Shown in pieces: positions 48,901 to 61,400 of a DNA stretch of 64,000 bases. This DNA comes from Peromyscus leucopus (Eukaryota > Chordata > Mammalia > Rodentia > Cricetidae), in contig NC_051069.1 of the NCBI RefSeq assembly GCF_004664715.2, positions 14,074,226 to 14,138,225 of the forward strand, given 5' to 3'. The notes under the pieces were generated by a model that searched no databases, was not told where the DNA came from, and was given only the letters and a program-made list of their open reading frames with translations. A program made the translations under genes and the position numbers. How positions within the stretch are numbered: position 1 is the first letter of the stretch; each line of letters starts with the position of its first letter.

Positions 48901-51900
48901 ATTTAGCAGAGTTAGCATTGGCCATTTTGTGGCAAATGTTGCTGAATTACTGGAAGTCTATTCATCATAGAATCTTGTTTTTCCACACAGCTGGCTGGAG
49001 ACAAGATAGATTCCTAAACAAACGATCTGTCTCCTATTACCTCTAGAAAAAAGCTAGACTTTACAAAATTAGCCCTCTGGTAGGATTAGCCATTACCTGT
49101 CACGAGCCAGAGAACTGCTTCAGAATCTCAACATCTCCCTTACTGTACTGTTTTTTGGTTTGGGAATTGGGGGGGGGGGGGATCCTACTTTTCTACCATT
49201 CTATAAGCTACTAACCTCAATTGATTAGCACTTCCTTCTTGGTGCTGGAGACATAGTTAAGAGCACTGGCTGCTCTTGCAGAGGATCTGGGTTCAATTCC
49301 CAGCATTCATGTGGTAGCTCACAACTGTCTGTAACTCTAGTCCCAAGGGATCTGCCATCCTCTTCTAGACTCGGTCCTGTGTGAATGTGGTGTACAGACA
49401 AAACACCCATACACATAAAATATAATTTTGTTTCCTAAAAAGACACTTCCTTATCCACAGAATGTTACTCGTCATTTCTGAGTTACTTTCACACTTCAAC
49501 TTACCTCTGCTCCTCTACCTTGGGAATTAGAGAGAACAGATTGCATTATTCCCAGTATATAGAGTCTGGATCAGTGGGGTGTCTGAGGCTACCCACTAAT
49601 TCTGGCATAAAACCAGAATTCAGACCTCTCTCTTCTGATTGTGCTTTTTTCACTGGCCCATGCAGCCTAAAATTCAGGGAATTCTATACCAGCTACAAGA
49701 GTCCAGGGGGCAAAATGTCAAAAACATAGTCACTAGAATTGATTTTCACTGTCTCCTCACTTTTACCTCATAGACACATGAGACTATAATGAATAACTTC
49801 TTATATAATGAATAACTTCTTACGCTCCAGATAGCTATCTGTCTAATGTCCATACTTCAGGGAAATCAGCTGACTTTTAGAAGACTCAGACAAACTTGAA
49901 TGGTTCAAGAAGTTTTAATGCTATCCTGGTTTAGAGATTTCTCCCTTGTGCATTTGTTGCATGTTGGACTATAAACAGTATAGTTTCAAGGCTGTGAGAA
50001 AGTAATTTTCTTTGTCTTTTATTTCATTTATATATTCATTTGTTACATTGTATTTTGAAGGTTCAGACTCTATGGCACACTATAGGAGGAAGAAAGTAAA
50101 ATAACACTTGATAAGCCGGGTGGCGATGGCACATGCCTTTAATCCCAGCACCCGGGAAGCAGAGCCAGGCGGATCTCTGTGAGTTCAAGGCCAGCCTGGG
50201 CTGCAGAGTGAGTTCCAGGACAGGCACCAAAACTACACAGAGAAACCCTGTCTTGAGAAAAACAAAACAAAAAAAGAAAGAAAAAAAAGAATCTAGCTCA
50301 GTATTTCTGTTGATAGCAATGTTAGGTTAACAGTATGGCTAATTCTATTAACTCTAGTACTGTAGTCTTTCCCAAATAGAAAAAAATGTTATCTCATTGA
50401 AGGTCAGTATGTACAGTTTAAGTTGTCTGCTTAGCTTTTTCTCAGAAATGAAGGATAAAAATGATTGAACCAAATGTAAAAGAATAAGCTCTTAAGCCAT
50501 TCTAAATCAACCTCAGATTTAGCACTGTACTTAGATGTCTATAAAATCATAGAATCAAAGTTGGAAGGTCAGATAATACAGTATGGTCTGAAGGGATTCC
50601 CATACAATGAAAAGTTTGGTTTAGGAATCTAGCACTCCTAGACTGGCTGGCTGGTAGGCCCTGGGGTCTGCCTGTCCCCGCCCCACAAGTACTGAGGCTG
50701 TCATTGTATTCCATTGTGCCTAGTTTTTATGTGGGTGCCAGGGGTTTCAGGTCAAAGCACTGAGTCTGTCTCCCATGACAAACCCACTGAGCAGTCCCCC
50801 AGCCTTCTTGTTAACACTTCCTTCTACAACATCCCACTTCTTAAGTACTTTGTTTCTGGTTGATTGGTTGGTTAGTTTTTGAGACAGACTCATTCTATAA
50901 CCCTGGTGTGAGCCTGGAATTCTGTGTGTGACCCAAACTGGACTCAGTTTACTGCAGTCTTCAAAGTGTTGTATTACAGACATGTGCCACCACACAGTCT
51001 AACAAAAATCCTAGTGCCAGGCAAGGGACACCTCTTCCATACGGTTTCTGAGCCTTTGGGGTTGGGGACTAAGAGTTGATAAAGGTGTTTCATCTCTAGC
51101 TGAGCATTCACAATTACTTATTTTTAGCACTTTGAATAGTAACACATTTATTTCTGCATTGACTTGTAGACACTGCAGAGGTTAGCCCACCAAAGTTAGG
51201 AGGAACACAAATCTATGAATATGCCTCAGGGTCCTTCCACTTCCTGTTCCCTCTCACTAGAGCAACAGCACTCAACCTGTGGATCATGACCCCACAGGGG
51301 TCACATATCAGATATCCTAAATACCAGATATTTTACATTACAATTCATAACAGTAGCAAAATTGCAGTTATCAAGTAGCAATGACACAATTTTATGGTTT
51401 GGGGTCACCACAACATGAGGAACTGTGTTAAAGAGTCACAGCATTAGGAAGGTTGAAAACCACTGCTGTGGTGTGCCTTCCCTCAGGCCTTTGTATGATG
51501 AGATCCTTCTTAGCTAATTAGAAGCTCAAAAGCCATTTCTAAGAAAAGCTTCTTTTTAAAAAATTCATTTAATACAGTTATACAGATGAAAACAAGTTGA
51601 ACTTAGAGTCCATATCGTGTGTTCTAGAAGCTGTTTTCTGCATGGTGTGTCTACTCGGTCACTGTTTACAGGGATGTGCAGGTGCAGGCTCCAGGCCTTG
51701 CTTCTCCACCATTGGGAAAGAGACCTTATACTTGAGACAGAGCTGCATTAAATTCAGAAAAGCTTTTCAGCAGCTTAGTCTAAGTCAGCCACACAGTCAT
51801 TTTGCAGTGTAGCCCTCCCCACTTTTAATAGCATTCTTAGCCAGAGGTTTCTTTCTGTTTACTGTTTGTGCCAACCTCCCACCCCCAGCGTTCACATATT

Positions 51901-52158
51901 TGCTAGCCACTGTTGCATCTTGAATACCTACAGTCATAAATGGCACATAGTAATTACTCAGTAAATAATGCATATGTCTAGACCTGCTTCTTGCAGAAGT
52001 TGAATAAGAAAATGGTATTGTCTGTATGCTTATGACAAAGATTATCTTTCAGATAGTGATTTTGTGATTTCAGATATCTATATGTTAAGGAAAATTTTTT
52101 ACTTTATATGAATATGTATTTTATATGATTTTGAAAAAATGCTCAAAGGATTTAGAAA

Positions 52159-52195
<37 letters not shown>

Positions 52196-55100
52196 GTGTG
52201 TGTTGTGTGTACATGTTACATGCATGTACGCAAAGGCCCAAGTTATGTCTACATTTTAAGACAGAGTCTCTCACTGGGCTGCAACTCACAAAGTGGACTA
52301 GGCTGACTGACCCTGAACTCCAGTGCTCTGCCTCCCAGAGCTCCACTTGCCTTGCTTCCCCGGCACTGATATAAGCTCGTGTCACCATGCCCAGCGTTTT
52401 GGGGTTTTTTGTTTGTTTGTTTTTTGGTTTTTTGTTTTTTTGTTTTTTTCCCCAGAGGTTCTGGGGATGGAACCCGGGAACTTACACTTGCAAGACAAAC
52501 ATCTTACCTACTGAGCTATCTCCGCAGCTCAACATGGGACTTTTGTAAGATGTGCAAGACACCAGAGAGGCAAGACCTCTGACATACTTGTCAGAATGTA
52601 TCTGAACCTTTGAGCTTTGAAAGCTCTACAATGTTGGTACCCTTGAAGGTTTCATTGAATGCTGTTCTTTGAGCAAACCTCTGTGCTGATCCCTGTGTGG
52701 GAAGCAGACTCTCATATCCCTAGGAACTTAGAATCTAGAAATAGTTTCCTTGAGTGGCACATTATGTGGTACTGTGTTAACAGGTATGAAGGAAGTTCCA
52801 TGAAATACCTTGAAATGGTTTGATAGCCTGATTGAATGTATATTTTTAAATTGCCTAACAAATTAACCATTTTTCCTGTGCAGGCAGCAACAGTCCTCAT
52901 GGGAGCCCCACCTCTCCCCTAGACAGCAATATGCTGCTGGTCATCATTGTCTCTGTTGGTGTCATCACCATTGTGGTGGTTGTGATCATCGCTGTCTTCT
53001 GTACCCGGCGCACCACCTCTCACCAGAAGAAGTAAGGGTCCCTTAAGTGTAACCTATAAACTTGTAGAATATCTTTTTTTGGCTTTTTGTTTGTTTTTTT
53101 CTTCTTATATGTTGCTTATGTTTTTAGAGTGATACAAAGAGTTAAAAAACATAAAGTACATGAAAAGCCACTTTAAATGCAGCCATGCCCCTCCTCATGG
53201 GAATGTCTCAGGGATCATGTATATTATGATAGGTCCCACAAGATTTTAATGGAGCTGAAATATTCCTGCCATCTACTGAACACAAAGTTGAAGAGGCAAG
53301 AGAAAAAGAACCCATGAGAGGAGGAGGAAAAAGAACTACCAAGAAGTTTTGTTAAGTTTAACAGGCTTTTGCGAGCCTCAACAAGCTCCTTACAAAGTTT
53401 GAAAACTGGGAAGCCTGCTCAACAGTTAAGAACATGTACAGCTTTCATAGCAGACTCAAGTTCTGTTCCCAGCACCAACTATAGCCATCTGTAACTCCAG
53501 CTTAAAGGAATCTGACACCCTCTTCTGGTCTCTACAGAAGTGTACGCATAATTAAAAATAAAAAGTTTGAAAGTATCTTTCCCTGTCCCAGGCCAAAAAG
53601 TTTGCATCTACAAGCAGAAATGTTCATGGTGTGCTGTTTATAAATTTAAAAAAAAAAAAAATCTATTGAAGGAAGGAAATAAACCAAACAGCCCACTATA
53701 GCCATTTCTGAGTAGAGAGACCTGATCAGGAAATGGGGCAGGTCCTCAGAAGGGATTCTAGAAGAAGGCACTGTCAATCATAATATGTATGTAACATACG
53801 TACTATTTTCCCCAAAGACCTTCCAGTAAGACAAGATATGAACATACAAGACAGTGGCATCAAAGATCTGAATCTGTGAACAGTCTAGGCTGCTATCTAT
53901 GTTTGTGTCCTACTGTTTTGTTGTTATTTTAGTTTTGTGTATGTCTATCTATATGTAGGTATATGCACATGAGTGCAGGGGCCAGACATCAGATCTCTCT
54001 GGAACTGGAGTTATATAGGTGGTTGTGAGCCAACCCACAGTTGTACTGGGAAGCAAATTCAAGTCCTCTTCAAGAGCAGTTTATTCTCTTAACTTCTGAG
54101 CCTTCTTTCTAGCTATGTGTCTTAATTTTTAACAAAAATAACAGCAGAAATGTTTAAAAAACTAAAAAATAGCCGGGTGGTGGTGGCACATGCCTTTAAT
54201 CCCAGCACTCGGGAGCAGAGGCAGGCGGATCTCTGTGAGTTCAAGACCAGCCTGGTCTACAGAGAGAGTTACAGGAAAGGTGCAAAGCTACACAGAGAAA
54301 CCCTGTCTCGAAAAAACAAAAACAAAAAAACCTAAAACATAAAGGCTGAGAACGTGGTTCAGTGAGTAAAGTGCTTATAATGCAAATATGAGAACCTGAG
54401 TTCAATATCCAGAATCTACTTTATAAAAACCAAACTCATTAGTATGCATCACTAACTCCAGTAGTGTGATGACAAATGGATTCCTCAAGCTTGTTGACCA
54501 GCCAGCCTTGCCAGTCTGTGAGTGCTGAGTTTAGTGATAGACCCTGTTTCAAAAAATATGGTATAAGAGTAATAGAGGAAGACACCAGATGTCAGTCTGT
54601 GGTCTCCATACACACTTGGACACATGCATGAAAAAAAATGAGAAGTAAAACATTGAGTTGATAAAAATAGAGTGTTTAATGGGATGAAGAAAAAAAAAAT
54701 CTATTTTTTTACCACAAAAGCCAGAAAGCACATCTGTGTATGTACACAGCAAGTAAAACACCTAGAGTTTCTGAACAGACCTACCACAGGCTATTTCACA
54801 GCCTGTGTGTCAGCCAAGGTGTGAGAAACTAACTATGAGCCTAATATAAATATTATAGCCTTTTTTTTTTTTTTTTTGAGACAAGGTCTCACTATATAGT
54901 CTTTACTGGCCTATAACCTGCTGTATAGACCAGGCTGGCTTTGAACTCACAGAGATCTACCTGTTCCTGCCTCTTGTGCTGGGATTAAAGGCATGTGCCA
55001 CCATGTCCAGCTAATGTATTTGTTTCCCATACATAGGACAGGTAATAAGCTACCCAGTAACTGCTATTTGAATGACTTTATGTCAAATAGGTTATGTGAT

Positions 55101-55372
55101 ATTTTAAATCTCTCTTGTCAAATAGCTTTCTATAGTTTACATTGCATACCTTTTCCAAGAGAAGGAGGGCTCCTTTTATATATGCCTCTCATCCACATTT
55201 GATTATGGAAAACTGTTTTTCTTAAAAGTCTGAAAGACAGCTTTTTTAGAACATTTCTGCAGGTTTCTGTATTTGTTACTTCATTTATCTATCATTATGA
55301 ACTTGCTCCTATAGCTAATGTTAGTATTTTGGGGATCTTTAATTGTATATAAAGAGCAAAGTTGATACATAC

Positions 55373-55443
<71 letters not shown>

Positions 55444-58400
55444 GACAAAGAGTTCCATGGTACTTTAGAAGGAGTTAAAATTCAAAGTAGATAAAAATAG
55501 GAGTGTCTTCAGATTGAAACTAGGAAAATAGGTTCTGTATTTTGTATTTGAATCTGCAAGTCCAACAGATTTGGGTACCTTTGTTTAATATCATTGCATC
55601 AACTCTTCATAGAGCTGCCCCTCTACCCCCCTTAAACTGCTTCTGAGTGTTCTATTAGCCATTGAAAATATAAATGAGCCTTTCTTGTTCCATTTCTCCC
55701 TCTTTAATACTTTAAGTACCTCCTGGTCAGGTAGTGGCTTTTATAGCAATTTACAGTGTCAACATCAATAGAGAAGGTAGAGTTTAGGCCCCCGTTGTTT
55801 CTTAACACATTCTCTTTAGTCCCCTGACTCTTCACAGATGACCCAAGATTCTACTTCAAGAAGATAGAAGCTGTCAGATGATGTATTGTTGTATTTTGTA
55901 TTTCTACATCAAAATACCCAAGGGTAGGCACTTTGTAAAGAGGTTTATTTGTTTCAAGTTTCTGGTGACTAAAGGGTCCAAATAGCATGGTTCTGACATG
56001 CTGGTGAGGGTCCTTTGCCATAGGATACCAAAGAAAACGAAAACAGTTATATGCAAAAGAAGATGCCAGAAATGAGTGCTAGACTCCATCACAACAGCCT
56101 GTTCTTTAGGAACTAATCGAGTCCTGTGAGAACTACTTAATCTCCTCCAAGGTGATATCCCGTTGACTTAATTCTTTCCCACTAGGTTTCATCTCTTAAA
56201 GATTCCATTACCTCTTATTACCACTAATGAGGTTTCCAGCACATAATTTTGAGGGGACAAACCACATCCAAACTGTAGGAGATGAGTGAGCTACCTCTTT
56301 GTATCACCATCTAACCAAAGTATTTTGAGGCAAGGTTTTACAGCAAGCTGGCCTCAAAACCATAACATTTATTTCAAACCCTCCAAACTACTGACATCAC
56401 AGGTATGTGCCACTGTGCCCAGTGAATTTTCAGGTTTTCAGATTTGGAATGCTTAATTTATGATACAGTGATCCTATAAGATCACATCACCTAGTGGCAG
56501 AGCAGCTATTTCAGTTTGTAAAAGTATACTCTGTGATTCACCAAAAAAAATGAAGAATTTATTTCTGAGACAGTATCTCCATCTTAGTCATGTGTGACTA
56601 CCACATAATTGCTGCACAAATGGTTTTTATACTGTATTGCTTCAAGAATAATGACAAGGAAAAGTTAACATATTCAGTGAAATTTAAAAGCCATATATTT
56701 TCATTCTGAAGTTGGTTGAATCTGAGAATATGAAACACAGATACGAGGGTCCACTGTACTTGTTTATATTAGCTTGGAGTCTTTTTTTTTTTTTCTTCAC
56801 TACATGTTCAAGCTTTAGTCCTTTCTAATGTCTTTTCTGTCCCACACATTCCCTCAGAGCCCTCTCTTCTCCAAGCGCTTCCACATGATCTCATGTACCT
56901 CTGTGGTTTCATTTACTATAAGACTCCCAGAAACTATTGCTGTTTACAGCCAGGCCTCTTTCTTCTGAGTATCAGGTGGACACACCTTGTCGCTTCTTTC
57001 ACATTTCTTCTTTAAACTCAGCATGTAGCTGGGATATGAATATGCCTACTTCTCTAGGCTCCTGTGTTTGAACACTTGGTCCATAGATAGTGGCTCTATT
57101 ATGAAGGTTATGGAACCTTTGGGGTATGGATCCTTGTTGGAGGAAGTGTTCCCTAGGAATTAACCTTGAGGATTTGCAGCCCAGCCCCATTTCTTGTGCA
57201 CTTTCTTGCTTCCTGACTACAGGTGCAGTGGGACCAGCAACCCCCTGCTGCTGTGCCTTCTAGCCATGGTGGAATATACCCCTTCGAACTGTAAATCCTC
57301 GCTTCATGCCAGATAGTTTATTATAGCAATGAAAAAAGTAACTAATATACACATGTCCAAACCAATTCCTAGTATTTGCAGTGAAACTTCTTCTAATCCA
57401 CTATTCCCATTGTAAGTGGCCTGAATCAGAAGCCTTGGCCTCACCATTTACTTCTTTTTCTTCTTTATTTGATCCCAGTTTGTGTTCACTCCTAAGTCCT
57501 GTTATTCTTGACTCCTAAAATACGCCTTTCAGATCTGCCTCTTCTATCCCTGCTGTCACAGGCCAACATTGATGGACTCTCCATCCATCTTCTGCCTCAC
57601 AAACCCTCTTCACGACATGGTAGGGATAAAGGTTTAACTCAAGATTGACCTTCTTACTCTTTTGCTTAAAACCATTAAATTATTTCTCCTTTCCTATATT
57701 GCCACTCCACTTCCGGGCTTTGACATAAGCTGGTTTCACCACCTGGAATACACATGCTGTCCCCATTATGTCTCAGCATAAAAGTCACTTCTTCTGCACA
57801 TTTTCCCAGTCTACCTGAGCTCCAACTAGTAAGACTAACACTTGGCATTTCGGTAAACTCAGAGCATTTAAAAATAGTTTGATTCTTATTTTCTCACTTG
57901 ACCAAAAGTGCTGAGGGCACAGCAGTGTAGCACAGGATCTGACAGGAAAGTGAGTGAATGAGGGAAGGAAGAAACTACAGCATAATGGAGACTGTTAGCA
58001 CATTCTTGACTCCACATACTCGATAGTCATTGTGGGTTCCCTAGAAAATGACTCCTTCCTTCTCTATTAGGCATTGATTTTTACCTTTTCTTGTATTTTT
58101 ACTCCTTGTTGTCTCTCCTCTGTCTAGTGGAAACTTCTAGAGGAACCTTATGCTTTAGAGGTTTCATTTTTAAATGCTATCTCAGTCTCTTAATCTAAAA
58201 AAAGACAATATTCAAATATACTCTGGCATAGTATCCAAATAATATATGAACAAAGCAGAACCACATTTACCATTTCCAGAAGTAAACTTCTTGTCTCCGA
58301 TCTTTGTTGTTGTTGCTGTTTGTTTTCATTTCTGCCTTTGTTTACAGCATCTCTCAGGAAGGTTTGTTGCTGTTTCATTTTGGGTTGGGGTATTTTTTGT

Positions 58401-61400
58401 TTTGATTGGGGATTGCATTTAGGACTCCCAATGCTAACATACACTTTGCTTTTCAGCTGTGTTTCCAGTTCCTTTTTTTTTTTTTTTTTTTTACTTTTTA
58501 TTTTGAGAGTAAATCTTGCTAAGTTGCATAGGCTGGCCCTGAACTAGCCCAGGCAGATCTTGACTATTTTATATTCCTGTTCTGCCTCCCAATAGTTGGG
58601 TTTATAGGCCAGTACCACCACACCAGCAGAAAATCAGTTTTAATCACACAGTGTTTTGTACTTTTTAAGGACTACTCTTAATTCTATGCCTAGGAAACGA
58701 GCTGCCTGCAAATCAGTGAATGGCTCCCATAAGTATAAGGGCAACTGCAAAGATGTGAAACCCCCAGATCTATGGATCCATCATGAGAGACTGGAGTTGA
58801 AGCCTATTGACAAGTCTCCAGATCCAAACCCTGTTATGACTGATACTCCAATCCCTCGAAACTCTCAAGATATCACACCAGTCGACAATTCCATGGATAG
58901 CAATATCCATCAAAGGCGGAATTCATACAGAGGTACCATTTCCACTTCTTAAGGTTGCCTGAATTTGGCAATTCCAGTAAGAGGTTACTTGAAAGAAACG
59001 TGTATCTTGGGATTTTTTTTCAGCATTTGATGCACAATAGCTAGCTGTTATAGAAAGGGAGAGGTCATGTATCTTTAAAAGCAGCCCTCTAGATCTTTTT
59101 AAGTCTCATCAAGCTTCAGTCGCGAATTTGATCCACCTAATTCATGCATGTGCTTTGGACTGTGTCCTTTCCATTGGACTTTAGCTGTCACTGTGGAGTT
59201 CAGAACCTTTGTGGTAAGGATGCTTGCTTCTACGCACCTTACTGAAGTACAGTGTATACCATCATGCCATCCTTTTTGAATCTCAGCAGCAATTTGCATG
59301 ATGCTGTAAATGTAAATTCCTTGGCTTAGTACATTGTTTGTGAATCTGAAACCCTCCGCTGTAAATGTGTTCCTCTTGAGGCTGCCTAGAGGCCTAGGGC
59401 ATACACTTCTACTAACCTCCATACTTTATATCTAGGGCATGAGTCAGAGGATAGCATGTCTACACTGGCTGGAAGGAGGGGAATGAGACCAAAAATGATG
59501 ATGCCTTTTGACTCTCAGCCACCTCAGCGTAAGTAGAAGCTTCTCTTTTTCCCCTAGTACTACCAGTCTTCCAGGTCATGGTAGGAAATAGCTTTGAGCA
59601 ATCTCTTTAACTGCTCTTGATTCCAAGACAAAGATCAACTGCCAATGTTGTGGCACCTTACAGGAAGAAATACTAAAATATTGTCATATTTCATAATAAA
59701 TGTTATTCTTGAGCTAGAGAAGATGGCTCAGTGCTTAAGAATACTGGCTACTCTTCCAAAAGACCCAGGTTTGATTCTCAACACCAACATGGTGGCTCAA
59801 ACTGTCTGCAACTCCAGTTCCAGGGAAACCTGACACCCTCTTCTGGCCTTCACAGACACCAGCCATATACATGGTGCACAGACATACATGCGGGCAAAAT
59901 ATCCATACACGTAAAAATAAAAATTAAATATTCTTGAGAGTAACATTTTTAAGTTATAGGTAAATAGATTCAAAAGCCAACTTCCCAGCTAGCAAGATGG
60001 CTCAGAGGAGAGAGATGTTACATGCAGGCCTAAAAACCTGAATTGGTTCTCTGCTTCCCATGATCTGGTAGCAAGAGAAAAACCAACTCTCAAGAATTGT
60101 CCTCTGACCTCTACAGCTGCATGGTAGCACATAACACTCTGTAGCACATGTATACCTGCACACACATAAGATCATTTTAAAAAATAATAATTTCTGTACT
60201 CTCCCAGGAGTAGGAAAGCGTCTGCTCTCCCTAAAAGTACAGGCATGTCCACAGGAGAGACAGGAATGCATCTCTTGAGACTGCGACTGGGCTTTGCCAA
60301 AAGTCATGCATGTGCTTTAGGCCTCCTGCACATAATCAGTATTGATAATCATCTGTGGGGGGTTAACTTTTTTATTTAGTGGACTTTATAAAGTTGTTTC
60401 AAAATTGCAGCATGGAGTTTTTAAAATATTTTCACTCTGTTGACCCATGCTTCATTTGTTAAGCGTATATGTTGTTAGAACTCCTTTCATAACAATTGAA
60501 ATTAAAAATAAGTTAAATGTTACTATTGAGAATCAAAAGAGAGGAATGTGCTGAAGAGACAGCTTAGTAGTTAGAGCAGAGGACCCAAGTTCAGGTTCCA
60601 GCACTCATATCAGGTAGCTCACAACCACCTATAATTCCAACTTTAGAGGGATCTTTCACCTCTAGCCTCCATGAACATTGCACTCATATGCACAAACCAA
60701 CATACAGAAACACATATAACTTAAAATAATAAAAAATCTTTTTGAAAAATCAGAAAGTGCCAAGCATGGTGGTAAATACCTGTAACCCCGTACTTGCGGG
60801 GCTGAGCCAGAATTGAATTCAAGGGCAGCCTGGGCTGTGAGCCAGACCCTGTCTCCAAATCAGGGAAAGATAATGAGATAAGTCGTCATTTTCAGTCTAC
60901 GTATCCTTTCCCTTGCCTCTGGTTCAAGATGGAAAGGCCTTTCAGATTAGTTGGCAATGTGGGTCTTACAGTTAAGAGAGTGCTTAGCCACATTTCTGCC
61001 AACAAATGATGAGATTAAATAGCTCTGAGTGTCTACACAGGCACTGGTGCCATGGAATTCTCTACTTGGAAAAGCTCTCATCCACACTTCTGATGGAACC
61101 TCCAAGCATGCCTATCTGTCTTCCCTCACTCACACATACCTCACAGTGTACAGTCAGAAAAGACACTAGATTGTAAAGGTAGATCAGTTCCGAAAGAATA
61201 AGGCTCTGTTTCATCAATAAGCACTTTTTACACCAAGTAACTTAAGTTCATTGTCCATAACAGAAAGAATGGCTTAAACTTGGAAGCATACAGGGAAAAA
61301 AACATAGTTTCTCTATTTTAATAGGTTCCCTATGTGGGTACCCCCAGTTTAAAAAACACAAAAAAAGAACACATTAGTTTATTTCCTTGTTTTTATTTTT

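Larger units (their letters stand above)
48782..52883 (+). other. Neo1: Neo1 intron between exons 15 and 16
   Basis: This 4.1-kb intron contains a G run (49170-49181), a B3/B2-type SINE, a 19-bp tandem duplication, one sense and two antisense B1 elements, a URR1 remnant, a GT repeat and an antisense ID-like fragment. Confidence 0.85.
53032..58693 (+). other. Neo1: Neo1 intron between exons 16 and 17 (longest complete intron here)
   Basis: This 5.7-kb intron contains B2, B3, B1 and B4 SINEs between 53406 and 55013, an ACAG/AC compound microsatellite, a degenerate B1, a rodent repeat (57045-57345) and an antisense B1-like element with a long T run (58473-58628). Stretches 55445-56320 and 57350-58470 show nothing recognised. 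Confidence 0.85.
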
